This document shows, piece after piece, positions 15,987 through 24,742 of a stretch of 64,000 bases of DNA. Each line of letters opens with the position of its first letter. The stretch's first letter is position 1. Position numbers and translations under genes: made by a program. The stretch is from Actinomycetota bacterium (lineage in GTDB: Bacteria > Actinomycetota > Thermoleophilia > Gaiellales > Gaiellaceae), in NCBI GenBank assembly GCA_009702325.1, contig WLID01000001.1:62001-126000 (forward strand), written 5' to 3'. The notes beneath the pieces were generated by a model, which was not told the DNA's origin, ran no database searches, and was given only the letters and a program-made list of their open reading frames with translations.

Positions 15987-17180
15987 TTAGGCGAGCGGCA
16001 AGTACTCAACCGCGCTGCCCGCCTCTAGCAGGCCCTCGCCTCGTGGAACGAGCACGAGAGCGTCGGCGGTGGCGGCCCGCGCGATCATGTGCGAATCCTG
16101 GCCCGAGAGCGGTTCAAGAACGACGGATCCGTCTCGCACAACCTGGCGCGCGCGAATGAGCGAGTCTCGCTCTGCGACGCGCTTTGAGCCAGCTGCGAGA
16201 ACTCCCGGCAGAAAGCGGGGGCGTGGCTCCGAGGCGCCTTGGAGCGCGAGCAGCGCCGGGCGTACGAACAGTTCGAATCCTACGAGTGACGACACCGGGT
16301 TTCCTGGCAGACCAAAGACAAGGGTTTCGCCGCGCACGCCAAAGGCAATCGGCTTGCCCGGTCGCATGGCGACCCGCCAGAAGATCTCGATCACTCCAAG
16401 CTGTGCCTCAGCCGAACGGACGAGGTCGTGAACGCCAACCGAGACACCGCCGGTGGTGATCAGCACGTCTGCGTTCAAGCCCTGCTCAATCGCGGCGAAC
16501 GTCGCCGCCTCATCGTCGCGGACGGGGGGCAGCCGCACGACCTCGGCACCCGCCGCCGCGAGCTGGGCTTCGAGGATGAACCCGTTCGCGTCGTAGATCT
16601 GACCAGGCCCGAGCGGTGTTCCAGGTGCCTGAAGCTCCGATCCCGTGACGAGGACGCATACCTTCGGGCGGCGACCAACTGCCAGATCAGCCACGCCGCC
16701 GGCCGCAAGCGCACCCACGTGCGCAGCGCCAAGGCGCGTTCCGGGAGCGACGATCGTGTCACCCGCAGCGAGATCGCCACCACGAGGGCGAATGTTGTCA
16801 CCGAGGACAACAGGGTTCGGGATGATCAGCATTCCGTCCTGCTCTGTAACGAGCTCGACCGGCACAACGGCATCGGCTCCTTCTGGCACGACGCCGCCCG
16901 TCGAGATCCCGATCGCGCCACCTTCGGCGAGTGCGGTCGGCGACGGGGTTCCGGTGACGATGCGGCCGTGGATCGGCACGGTTCCGGGGGTTTCGCCGGC
17001 CCGAACCGCGAATCCGTCCATTGCCGAGGCCGCGAAGGGTGGGAGATCAACGATCGAAACGGCGGCCTCTGCGGCGAAACGCCCGGCCGCCCGCTCGAGC
17101 GAAACACGTTGGCTCGCAAGCGGTGTTACCCGTCCGAGGACGAGCTCGATCGCGTCGGAGATGCTGATGAGGTCTGACAT
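15987..17180 (-). CDS. moeA: Molybdopterin molybdenumtransferase MoeA
   Basis: A 397-residue MoeA that inserts molybdate into adenylated molybdopterin. Motifs are LPPFAASAMDGFAVRAG, GEGGAIGISTGGVVPEGADAV-like segment, IRPRGGDLAAGDT, the MoCF-domain VTGSELQAPG, YDANGFIL, ITTGGVSVGVHD, MRPGKPIAFG and LPGNPVSSLVGFELFVRP. It stands alone, 5 kb from moaC/mog. A TATCGT box 8 nt upstream of the ATG suggests a leaderless mRNA. Confidence 0.95.
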   Translation of the reverse strand: MSDLISISDAIELVLGRVTPLASQRVSLERAAGRFAAEAAVSIVDLPPFAASAMDGFAVRAGETPGTVPIHGRIVTGTPSPTALAEGGAIGISTGGVVPEGADAVVPVELVTEQDGMLIIPNPVVLGDNIRPRGGDLAAGDTIVAPGTRLGAAHVGALAAGGVADLAVGRRPKVCVLVTGSELQAPGTPLGPGQIYDANGFILEAQLAAAGAEVVRLPPVRDDEAATFAAIEQGLNADVLITTGGVSVGVHDLVRSAEAQLGVIEIFWRVAMRPGKPIAFGVRGETLVFGLPGNPVSSLVGFELFVRPALLALQGASEPRPRFLPGVLAAGSKRVAERDSLIRARQVVRDGSVVLEPLSGQDSHMIARAATADALVLVPRGEGLLEAGSAVEYLPLA

Positions 17181-17207
17181 CGGCGGCCACGATAGCCGCG
17201 CCGGCCG

Positions 17208-19496
17208 CTAGCCGCCTGTCGTCGTTGTTGCCGGAGGGGGTGGGACGATGGCGACCGGGGTTGTGTCGACCGGAACGGTTGTCGCCGGGGCCGGTGACGT
17301 TGGACCTTCAGGCACGGGCGTCGGGCTGGCTACTGCAACCGTTGTTGCTGGGATGGGAGCCGTTGTTGTCGCCGCTACGGTGGTCGTTGGTGCAAGCGGC
17401 GGGGGCGTGAAAGTAGCCACCGTCGCCGTCGGAATCGACGGGACGTAGATCGCCTTCGGCTTTGGAACCTTGAGCGTTATCGCGTCGGGTGTCCCTTCGG
17501 CCTGCCACGCATAGCCCCAGTTGCCGGGCTTCCACTCGATGTAGTGCGGTGGCTTCGCTGAGCGGAGGAGCGGGCGGGCCGGGAGGCCGCGTTCGGCCAC
17601 GCTCATCATCATGTGCCACATCGGCACGGCAAACGTCGCACCCGCGACTGCGCGGCCATGCACGGAGTACATCGGGATCTCACCCGAGGGGTAGCCCATC
17701 CAGACTGCGGTTGCGAGGTCACGGGTGTAGCCCACGAACCATCCATCGGCGTGGTCTTCGGTCGTGCCCGTCTTGCCAGCGTTTTCGTGAATGCCGTCAT
17801 CCGACCCGGCCCCGGTGCCGTAGACGGCGTTTTGGTGAAGTACCTCGCTCACCTTCGCCGCGACGGTCTCTTCGATTGCTCGGTGCGTGTGAGGGGTTCC
17901 CCAGTCAGCTGAGGTGTCGGTCTCTCCGCTTGGCAGCACGACCTTCGTAATCGCCATCGGCCGCGCATAGATTCCGCCTGATGCGAACGTCGCGTACGCG
18001 ACTGCCATATCGAGGGGAGACACCGAGAGCGGGCCAAGTCCGATCGAGGCCACTGGCGGCTGCGAGAGATGGACGCCAAGCCGCTGCGCCATCAGCCACA
18101 CGTTCCTCGGGCCCACGTCGAGGGTGAGCTGCGCGTAGACGGTGTTGTCGGAGGCGATCGTCGCGCGTGTCACCGACATCGACCCCGCGCAGCTGTGATC
18201 GTAGGTCTGGACGATCCATGGCTTGCCGATCGCGTAGTCGCCGGCACACCAGGGGCCCGATACGCATTCGAATGGCATCGACTGGTAGGTCGTGGTGTCG
18301 GGGTTCATCCCTTGCTCGATCGCTGTCGCGAGCACGAACGGCTTGAACGTCGAACCCGCCTGGCGTGCCGATTGAGCAGCCAGGTTGAATTGATTGACGG
18401 TATCTCCCGGGATCACTGCTGCCATGGCGCGGATCGCCCCTGTGCCGGGCTCGACGCTCACGATTGCGGCGGCGGGGTCGCCTGGTTGATCCAACGTCCG
18501 CTTGATCGCACGCGTTGCCGCCCACTGGTCGCGCGGATTGATCGTCGTCGTCACGCGGAGTCCGCCCTGCCGCACGGTGTTCGCGCCATAGTGGCGCACC
18601 AGCTCGTCGATCACGTACGAGAAGAAGTACGGCTGCCGAATCCGTGTGTAGACCCTCCCGGGCTTCAGGGCGAGGTCGTTCGAGTGGGTTGCAAACCGAA
18701 ATTGGGCGGCGCTGATCCGGCCCTGGGCGAGCAGAGCCGCGAGGACGTCGTTGCGACGCGCGACCGCGCCGGCCGGATTGTGAAAGGGGTCGTACAGCGA
18801 CGGGGCCTGGGGCAAACCAGCGATCAGGGCCGCCTGCGGCAAGGTCAGGTTAGCGACGTGGCGCGAGAAGTACGTTTCTGCGGCCGCCTCAACCCCGTAC
18901 GCGTGGTTTCCGTAGTAGACGGTGTTGAGATACGTCTCAAGAATGCGGTGCTTCGACCACTTCCCGCTGAGCTTCAGCGCCAGACAGGCCTCGCGCAGCT
19001 TGCGTCCAAGCGTCTGTTCTCGCCCGATGTAGAGGTTGCGGACGAGCTGCTGGGTGATCGTCGAACCCCCCTCAACGACCCGCCCCGCGCTCACGTCGCG
19101 CAGCAGCGCTCGTGCGATTCCTTGATAGTCGAGCCCGCCGTGCGCGTAAAAGCGCTTGTCCTCGATTGCGATCGTCGCATCGGGCAGCCACGACGCCATC
19201 GTGTCGAGTGATACGGGCTGCCGATTGCGCTCAGACGGAATCGAGCCGAGCAGTGACCCGTCGACGGCGTACACGAATGAGTTCTCGCCGACACCAACGG
19301 GCTGAAGTGCCGAGAGGTCGCAACCGACGGCAACCGCTGTTTTTGCACCCGCGCCGAGGAGGACGGCCGTGCCGACAACCATGGCGGCCGCCATCGCGGC
19401 AACGGCACCACGAGAGGCTCTCCGACGGCGGCGAAGCTCGCGCAGACGTCGCGCTGCGAGGAGCGCAAGGATGTCGTCTACGGGATCGGGTGTCAC
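17208..19496 (-). CDS. Bifunctional class A penicillin-binding protein (PBP1A type)
   Basis: A 762-residue protein: a cytoplasmic basic start, one membrane helix (about 28-52), a glycosyltransferase GT51 domain (about 75-240; EDKRFYAHGGLDYQGIARA, GGSTITQQLVRNLY, KLREACLALKL) and a transpeptidase domain (about 320-620) with active-site AGSTFKPF (SxxK), SDN in ASDNTVYAQL and KTGTTEDHADGWFVG. The last ~75 residues are a low-complexity Pro/Thr/Ala/Val tail, likely extending into the cell wall. It polymerises and cross-links peptidoglycan. Its GTG overlaps the mscS stop, so they share an mRNA. Confidence 0.95.
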   Translation of the reverse strand: MTPDPVDDILALLAARRLRELRRRRRASRGAVAAMAAAMVVGTAVLLGAGAKTAVAVGCDLSALQPVGVGENSFVYAVDGSLLGSIPSERNRQPVSLDTMASWLPDATIAIEDKRFYAHGGLDYQGIARALLRDVSAGRVVEGGSTITQQLVRNLYIGREQTLGRKLREACLALKLSGKWSKHRILETYLNTVYYGNHAYGVEAAAETYFSRHVANLTLPQAALIAGLPQAPSLYDPFHNPAGAVARRNDVLAALLAQGRISAAQFRFATHSNDLALKPGRVYTRIRQPYFFSYVIDELVRHYGANTVRQGGLRVTTTINPRDQWAATRAIKRTLDQPGDPAAAIVSVEPGTGAIRAMAAVIPGDTVNQFNLAAQSARQAGSTFKPFVLATAIEQGMNPDTTTYQSMPFECVSGPWCAGDYAIGKPWIVQTYDHSCAGSMSVTRATIASDNTVYAQLTLDVGPRNVWLMAQRLGVHLSQPPVASIGLGPLSVSPLDMAVAYATFASGGIYARPMAITKVVLPSGETDTSADWGTPHTHRAIEETVAAKVSEVLHQNAVYGTGAGSDDGIHENAGKTGTTEDHADGWFVGYTRDLATAVWMGYPSGEIPMYSVHGRAVAGATFAVPMWHMMMSVAERGLPARPLLRSAKPPHYIEWKPGNWGYAWQAEGTPDAITLKVPKPKAIYVPSIPTATVATFTPPPLAPTTTVAATTTAPIPATTVAVASPTPVPEGPTSPAPATTVPVDTTPVAIVPPPPATTTTGG

Positions 19497-20215
19497 GTCT
19501 TTCTCGGCAGGATGCCGAGCGCGACGAGCCGTTCCTGGGCAACGAGCCGAAGCTCGCTGGCCGCCTCTTCTGCGGACAGTCCGGCTGTGTCACGACGCAC
19601 GGCGATGCTCGCATCGTCAGCGCCCAAGGCGGTGACGTACGCTCGCGCTCCGTCGACTTCGAGGGCCGTCACGATCGCCCGCAGATCGGCCGCAACCGGC
19701 ACCCGCACAAGGATCTCAGCGACGGCAGACGAGCTGCGGATTGTTGAGTTAACGAGGGCTTCTGACGCAAGCTTCTCGTTCGGAATGACAAGCAGATTGT
19801 TGTCGCGGGTTCGGAGCCACGTGTAGGTAAGGCCGATCTCTTCGACGATCCCGTTTGTCCCCTGCACCTCGATCTCGTCCCCGAGTCGCACTGGCTGGGT
19901 GAACGCGATCATCAGCCCCGCCACGAAGTTGCCGATCGTGCGCTGCGCGGCGAAACCAATCACAAGACCGAGCACGGCCGACGACGCGAGAATCCCGCCC
20001 GCGATCGCACGGACGTGCGGGATCACAAGTAGCGCCGACAGGATTCCGACAAGCACAATCGTCGCGAAGACCGTCCGGCGCAGCACGCGGTAGCGGGTCG
20101 CTGTCTCAGGCGCGAGGTCGCGCCGCGACATCCGTGCATCGACGACCTTTGCGAGGGCCGACGTTGTCGCGATCACAACGGCCGCGGCAACCAGACGCCA
20201 CCAGAGCGTGCTCAT
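19493..20215 (-). CDS. MscS-family mechanosensitive channel
   Basis: A 240-residue small MscS-type channel. Three hydrophobic helices at the N-terminus end in the pore-lining TM3 and its kink (GGILASSAVLGLVIGFAAQRT), followed by the beta domain signature IAFTQPVRLGDEIEVQGTNGIVEEIGLTYTWLRT, RDNNLLVIPNEKL and a shortened C-terminal domain. It releases solutes on hypo-osmotic shock. Unlike many genes here, it has a good Shine-Dalgarno GGAAGGA 8 nt before the ATG. It is transcribed with the PBP1A gene. Confidence 0.9.
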   Translation of the reverse strand: MSTLWWRLVAAAVVIATTSALAKVVDARMSRRDLAPETATRYRVLRRTVFATIVLVGILSALLVIPHVRAIAGGILASSAVLGLVIGFAAQRTIGNFVAGLMIAFTQPVRLGDEIEVQGTNGIVEEIGLTYTWLRTRDNNLLVIPNEKLASEALVNSTIRSSSAVAEILVRVPVAADLRAIVTALEVDGARAYVTALGADDASIAVRRDTAGLSAEEAASELRLVAQERLVALGILPRKT

Positions 20216-20337
20216 CGCGATGTCCTTCCCTGCTCCAGCGGGGTGGGTTGGGTGTTAGCGTCGTACAAGATGCTCCGATTTACGCATATGTCGGTCGCCC
20301 CAGAGTGTAGGCGGCGGTCATCGCTGGACGTGACGCG

Positions 20338-21015
20338 TTGACGATCGCGCGCAAGGAACCCTGGTCGGGACTCCAGATTCGTACGGCCCTCTGGGTGATT
20401 CTGGTGTTGCTCCTTGGGTCAATCCAATATGCCGGTCGGGCGAGCTCGGGGACTCCTGATCGAAACGCGTTGTACCTCTACTCGACAGCGGTCGGTGGTG
20501 CGATCGCCTACGGCGTGATTCTCCTTGCGGTGCTCGCAATCGCTGGCTTCCGGCGCGACCTCCTGTGTCTTGCACGACCCTCGACGAGCTGGCTTCGCGG
20601 CCTGGGTCTTGCGTTGTTGCTGCTCATCGGGATCTACATCGCCGTGGCGCTGATGGATCCCTTCCTCCATGGTGGCCGGGAGCAGGGGCTCACGCCAACG
20701 GGCTGGCAGCCTGAACATGCGGGGGCGTATGCAGCGAACTTCGTTGTCGTTGCCGTGATCGCCCCGATTGTCGAGGAGCTCACCTACCGCGGGCTCGGCC
20801 TAACGCTTCTTGCGCGCCTGGGGGTGTGGCCGTCGATCATCACGATTGGCTGCGTCTTCGCGTTCGATCACGGGCTCGTTCAGGCGTTCCCCGAGCTGGC
20901 GCTCTTCGGAGCCGCACTCGCGTGGCTCCGGCTGCGGGTGAAGAGCGTCGTGCCGGGTATGGCGCTTCACGGAACGTTCAACGCTGCCGCGTTGATCGTG
21001 TCCGTCGCGTTCTAG
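20338..21015 (+). CDS. CPBP-family intramembrane protease (Abi/Rce1 type)
   Basis: A 225-residue protein with six to eight hydrophobic helices. The catalytic motifs are EELTYRGL (Glu-Glu-x-x-x-Arg), FAFDHG and ALHGTFNA (metal-binding or catalytic histidine and Asn). These glutamate-type intramembrane proteases cleave peptides or act in bacteriocin self-immunity; the substrate here is unknown. The start is TTG 20338, without a clear Shine-Dalgarno or -10 nearby, so the start is uncertain. It converges with the bifunctional nuclease gene 6 bp away. Confidence 0.85.
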   Translation: MTIARKEPWSGLQIRTALWVILVLLLGSIQYAGRASSGTPDRNALYLYSTAVGGAIAYGVILLAVLAIAGFRRDLLCLARPSTSWLRGLGLALLLLIGIYIAVALMDPFLHGGREQGLTPTGWQPEHAGAYAANFVVVAVIAPIVEELTYRGLGLTLLARLGVWPSIITIGCVFAFDHGLVQAFPELALFGAALAWLRLRVKSVVPGMALHGTFNAAALIVSVAF

Positions 21016-21021
21016 CCCGCT

Positions 21022-21570
21022 CTACTTGTCGTCAGGCTCAGCGAACGGGCCCGACGAGTCGAGGCCGTCGTCTTCGACGTCCTCTTCGACTTCGGCGAAA
21101 TCCTCCGCCGAGACGTTCTCCAGAAATTTGCGGAACTCGTCGACGATCTCCTCGTCATTCACATCGTCGCCCTCAAATTCGATTGAGGACTCCTCGATAA
21201 CCGACGCTGCGGCGAAGATCGGGGCCTGCGCACGAACCGCAACGGCGATCGCATCGGATGACCGCGAGTCGATCTCGATCTCGTTACCGTCGTGCACAAC
21301 CGTGATTGAGGCGTGAAAGGTGTTCTCGCGGAGCTCGGTCACGGTGACACGCGACACCTCGACGTCAAGCTCGCCGAGAATGTTCACGAGCAGGTCGTGC
21401 GTCAATGGTCGTGGCGCCGTCGCGCCTTGCAGCTTCATCAGGATCGCGGCCGCCTCCGGATGACCGATCCAGATCGGCAGATACCGGTTTCCGTCAGCGG
21501 TCTTCAGCAGCACGATCGGCTGCTTGCCGACGAGGTCGAACGAAACGCCATAGATCGTCATCTCAACCAC
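21022..21570 (-). CDS. Bifunctional nuclease domain protein (DUF151)
   Basis: A 182-residue protein. The BFN domain occupies about residues 4-135: VLLKTADGNRYLPIWIGHPEA, RPLTHDLL, VTVTELRENTFHASI and IDSRSSDAIAVAVRAQAPIF. BFN proteins have reported DNase and RNase activity in plants, but their bacterial role is unclear. A very acidic tail (last ~35 residues) follows and is typical of actinobacterial members. The start is GTG at 21568-21570, with TAATCT 6 nt upstream, another leaderless-type arrangement. Confidence 0.85.
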   Translation of the reverse strand: MVEMTIYGVSFDLVGKQPIVLLKTADGNRYLPIWIGHPEAAAILMKLQGATAPRPLTHDLLVNILGELDVEVSRVTVTELRENTFHASITVVHDGNEIEIDSRSSDAIAVAVRAQAPIFAAASVIEESSIEFEGDDVNDEEIVDEFRKFLENVSAEDFAEVEEDVEDDGLDSSGPFAEPDDK

Positions 21571-21637
21571 GAAGCCAGATTACCCCGCACCTCAGGCCCG
21601 AAGCCGGAACGCTGCGTCGTGCTCGGTCCCGTCTGGC

Positions 21638-21643
21638 TACACT
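21638..21643 (+). promoter_or_regulatory. -10 box of tRNA-Ile
   Basis: TACACT, ending 9 nt before the first base of the mature tRNA, so transcription probably starts within a few bases of the mature 5' end. No -35 element is obvious. Confidence 0.45.
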
Positions 21644-21652
21644 GCTGCCCGC

Positions 21653-21726
<74 letters not shown>

Positions 21727-21731
21727 CTCGC

Positions 21732-21763
21732 AGGCCCCTGCTACCCGCGGGGGCCTTTTCTTT
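21732..21763 (+). terminator. Rho-independent terminator after tRNA-Ile
   Basis: Stem AGGCCCC (21732-21738) pairs with GGGGCCT (21750-21756), with further GC pairs possible in the loop, followed by TTTTCTTT. It lies 6 nt after the tRNA and points on the plus strand. It also shields the convergently transcribed parB gene. Confidence 0.85.
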
Positions 21764-21767
21764 GCCG

Positions 21768-22637
21768 CTAGAGCCCGAGCCGTGCGAGCGCTTCGGCGAG
21801 ATTCTCGAGGTCGGCCTCGTCGTTCCACTGGAGCTCGACCTTGCCTGGTGCGACGCGCGCCTCAAGACCGGTGAGGCGCTTCAGCCCGTCGCGGATCTTC
21901 GCCGCGAGCACGGGATCGACGGCTGACTTCGTCCGCGGTTTGGTCTTGGCACCCGACCAGCGCGCTGCGCGTTCGGCTGCACGCACCGAGAGGCCCTGCG
22001 AGATGATCTTCCGGGCTAACTTGCGACGCTCGGCCTGATCGGGAACGGCGAGCACGGCGCGCGCATGACCTTCGGAGAGCTCGCCGCGCTCAACCATCGC
22101 GAGCACATCGTCGGGAAGCTCGAGCAGCCGCGTCTTGTTCGAGATCGCAGGCTTCGATCGACCGACGCGCTCCGAGACTTCACCGAGTGAGAGCTCAAAC
22201 TCGTCCATCAGCAACGCGTAGCCGCGGGCCTCTTCGATGACCGAGAGATCTTCACGAGCGACGTTCTCCACGAGGCCGAGCAGCAGCGTGTCACGGTCAT
22301 CGGCCTCCCGGATCACGCACGGAAGCGTTGCGAGGCCGGCTTCGCGTGAAGCGCGCCAGCGACGCTCGCCTGCAATCAGCTCGTAGCCACCCTCAAGGCG
22401 CGGCCGAACAACAACCGGCTGCAGGACACCCTGCGAGCGGATCGAGTCGGCGAGGCCCGCTGTGGCCTCGTGCTCAAAACGGCGCCGTGGCTGTCGCGGG
22501 TTCGCGTGGATCTGTTCGATCGGAAGGTGCGCGAGCTCCGGTGTTCCGGCACCGCCGATGAGTACCTCGAAGCCCCGGCCGAGGCCGCGGCGGGGAGGCG
22601 ATGCGACTTCGACTGCTGCAGTCGGGGTCTCGTTCAC
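21768..22637 (-). CDS. parB: Chromosome-partitioning protein ParB
   Basis: About 289 residues. RGLGRGFEVLIGG near the start is the ParA-stimulating N-terminus. The CTP-binding ParB/Srx domain shows QIHANPRQPRRRF, LADSIRSQGVLQPVVVRP and the GERRWRASREAG motif. The HTH that reads parS follows (VSERVGRSKPAISNKTRLLELP), then a C-terminal dimerisation domain. The start is uncertain: GTG 22637 (used) or TTG 22700, which overlaps parA by 17 nt. The frame is open to 22889, but that reads parA out of frame. No canonical parS 16-mer was found in the window. Confidence 0.92.
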   Translation of the reverse strand: MNETPTAAVEVASPPRRGLGRGFEVLIGGAGTPELAHLPIEQIHANPRQPRRRFEHEATAGLADSIRSQGVLQPVVVRPRLEGGYELIAGERRWRASREAGLATLPCVIREADDRDTLLLGLVENVAREDLSVIEEARGYALLMDEFELSLGEVSERVGRSKPAISNKTRLLELPDDVLAMVERGELSEGHARAVLAVPDQAERRKLARKIISQGLSVRAAERAARWSGAKTKPRTKSAVDPVLAAKIRDGLKRLTGLEARVAPGKVELQWNDEADLENLAEALARLGL

Positions 22638-22683
22638 GTCAGCGGATGCGGCGTCGGTCGTATCGGCGCCGCCGCCAGGGAAC

Positions 22684-23436
22684 TCAGCTGCGTTCGACAA
22701 GTTCCATCGCCACCTTCCAGTAGGCCTCGGCACCACGGGAATGCCGGTCGTAGTGCGTGACAGGGAGCCCGTGGCTTGGCGCCTCTGCGACGCGAACCGA
22801 CCGGGGTACGACAGTGTCGAACACGAGGGTGCCGAAGTGCTTCCGCACCTCTTCCTCAACCTCGGCGGCGAGGCGAGTGCGTGTGTCACTCATGGTGATC
22901 AGCACCCCCGCGATCGCCAGGGCGGGATTGAGGCGGCTCTTGATCAGATTGATCGAGCCCATCAGCTGCGAGAGACCCTCGAGGGCGTAGTACTCGGCTT
23001 GCACCGGGACGATCACGCGGTCGGCCGCACCGAGCGCGTTGACCGTCAGCGGGCCAAGTGACGGTGGACAGTCGAGCAGGATGAAGTCGTAGCCCTCAAC
23101 GTTCTTGAGTGACTCCGCAAGGAACCGTTCGCCGTCGGCACGACGAGAGAGCTCGACGGCCGCACCGGCAAGTTCCGGCTTTGACGGTACGAGCGACAGA
23201 TTGGGAAACGGTGTTGGCTGTGCGAGCTCATGAAGGGGGGCGCCGTCGAGCAGGTCGTAGCTCGACGTCTCACCTGCCCGCATCCCGAGACCTGAGGTTG
23301 CGTTCGCCTGAGGGTCAAGATCGACGAGCAGCACGCGCTCGCCGGCCTCGGCGAGACATGCCGCCAGGTTGACAGCGGTGGTCGTCTTACCGACGCCACC
23401 TTTCTGGTTCGCAAATGCGTAGATCCTCGCTGCCAC
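22684..23436 (-). CDS. parA: Chromosome-partitioning ATPase ParA
   Basis: A 250-residue deviant Walker ATPase of the ParA/Soj class. Motifs are the Walker A FANQKGGVGKTTTAVNLA, Walker A' LLVDLDPQANATSGLG, LLDCPPSLG, VPVQAEYYALEGLSQL and IAGVLITMSDTRT. It lacks the long N-terminal HTH of plasmid ParA. It pairs with ParB to segregate origins. The start is GTG 23434-23436. It lies 42 bp after rsmG, in the origin-left operon. Confidence 0.95.
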   Translation of the reverse strand: MAARIYAFANQKGGVGKTTTAVNLAACLAEAGERVLLVDLDPQANATSGLGMRAGETSSYDLLDGAPLHELAQPTPFPNLSLVPSKPELAGAAVELSRRADGERFLAESLKNVEGYDFILLDCPPSLGPLTVNALGAADRVIVPVQAEYYALEGLSQLMGSINLIKSRLNPALAIAGVLITMSDTRTRLAAEVEEEVRKHFGTLVFDTVVPRSVRVAEAPSHGLPVTHYDRHSRGAEAYWKVAMELVERS

Positions 23437-23478
23437 TGTGCAATTTTCGCGGTCGCGCCGGATGGCGCGGCGCGGGTG

Positions 23479-24057
23479 TCAGGCGAGCGGCCGCTTCTTC
23501 GCGATACCCGTCCGGCGTGGGAACAGCGGGGGCGTCTCGCCAATCTTTCGCAGGAGCGCAAGGCCGGCAGGTGCTGGTTCGAGCTCGGCGGCGAGCTTCC
23601 GCGCGGCAACTGCAAGTGCCTCGAAATCGGCGCTCTCCCCAACCCACAGCACAGCGGCGCCTCCAGGTGCCACAAGCGGCAGGCACCACTCGGCGGCCAC
23701 CGGCGGGTGGGCAAGCGCCTTGGCGACCGCCCCACCAGCCCAGTCGATCTTCTGCTCTTCTGCACGACCCCAGACCGCTCGTGCATTTGGTGGCGCCCAT
23801 TCGGTGAGGAACTCCCACTTGCGACGTTCCGCATCCAGCAGCACGAATTCAGTGGCGGGAAGCGCGAGCGCGAGCGGGATCCCGGGCACGCCCCCACCCG
23901 ACCCGACATCCACAATCGGCCCATCGAGCGCCGCCACGAGCTCGAGCCCTTTCATGGCGTCGTCGTAGAGATACCGTTGAGCGGCGGCGCGATCGAGCGC
24001 TGTCAGCCCGGGTGTCGCGACGACGGCGTCAAGCCAGGCTGCCGCCCGTTCGTCCAC
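23479..24057 (-). CDS. rsmG: 16S rRNA (guanine527-N7)-methyltransferase
   Basis: A 192-residue RsmG/GidB. The SAM-binding motif is IVDVGSGGGVPGIPLA, followed by VLLDAERRKWEFL and the downstream AVAKALAHPP region. It methylates G527 of 16S rRNA; loss of this enzyme gives low-level streptomycin resistance in many bacteria. It lies 3 nt downstream of jag and upstream of parA, the usual origin-left order. The N-terminal helices are slightly shorter than in E. coli. Confidence 0.93.
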   Translation of the reverse strand: MDERAAAWLDAVVATPGLTALDRAAAQRYLYDDAMKGLELVAALDGPIVDVGSGGGVPGIPLALALPATEFVLLDAERRKWEFLTEWAPPNARAVWGRAEEQKIDWAGGAVAKALAHPPVAAEWCLPLVAPGGAAVLWVGESADFEALAVAARKLAAELEPAPAGLALLRKIGETPPLFPRRTGIAKKRPLA

Positions 24058-24060
24058 GGG

Positions 24061-24738
24061 CTAGATCGGCGAGACAACAACGAACCGCTGAGGTTCGTCG
24101 CCGTCGCTCGACGTCTCAATCCCGTCGAGGTCTTTCAGTCGTTCGTGGACGATCCGCCGTTCGGCAGCGGGCATTGGCTCAAGCTCAACTGGATATCCAG
24201 ACTCACGTGCGTCGTCGGCAGCTCGGAGGGCAAGCGACTCAAGTGTGCGTCGGCGACGATCGCGGTAGCCGGCAGCATCGACGACAACATTGACGCGCTC
24301 GTCCGATCGTTGCGAAGCGACCGCTCCGGCAAGCGTCTGGAGCGCATCGATCGTCGAGCCGTGCTTGCCAATCAGCAGACCGAGATCATCGCCCTCACAC
24401 ACGGCGACGATCCCGTCCTCAGTCTCACTCACCTCGATCTCGCAGTCGAGATCCATCGCGGCTACGACACGGGCAAGGAGTGTGTGGACTCGACCTGCAG
24501 GTGAGGTGTCCTCGGGCTCACTCGGTGAGGCAGCAGGCGCGGGTGCTGACGCGACAACCCGAGCTGGGGTGTAGCCCACGCCGAGAATTCCCCGGCTGCC
24601 CTCCTCGACAACCTGAAACGTCACGGCCTCGTGGTCAAGGTTCGGCGCGCGCAGCTCAAGCTCGCGCAACGCGTGCAACTTCGCCTCGGCGACCGTCTCG
24701 CCAGAGGCCTCAACACTGACGTGGGTGTCGCTCGCCAC
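24061..24738 (-). CDS. RNA-binding protein Jag/KhpB (EloR)
   Basis: A 225-residue protein. The Jag-N domain (about 5-55; VEASGETVAEAKLHALREL, EEGSRGILGVG) is followed by a variable Ala/Pro/Ser linker, a KH domain (about 120-165) with LIGKHGSTIDALQTL, and an R3H domain (about 170-218; RDRRRRTLESLA, MPAAERRIVHERL). Jag/KhpB binds RNA and influences cell elongation in Gram-positive bacteria. The gene lies 4 nt after yidC, the usual order. Confidence 0.92.
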   Translation of the reverse strand: MASDTHVSVEASGETVAEAKLHALRELELRAPNLDHEAVTFQVVEEGSRGILGVGYTPARVVASAPAPAASPSEPEDTSPAGRVHTLLARVVAAMDLDCEIEVSETEDGIVAVCEGDDLGLLIGKHGSTIDALQTLAGAVASQRSDERVNVVVDAAGYRDRRRRTLESLALRAADDARESGYPVELEPMPAAERRIVHERLKDLDGIETSSDGDEPQRFVVVSPI

Positions 24739-24742
24739 CGTC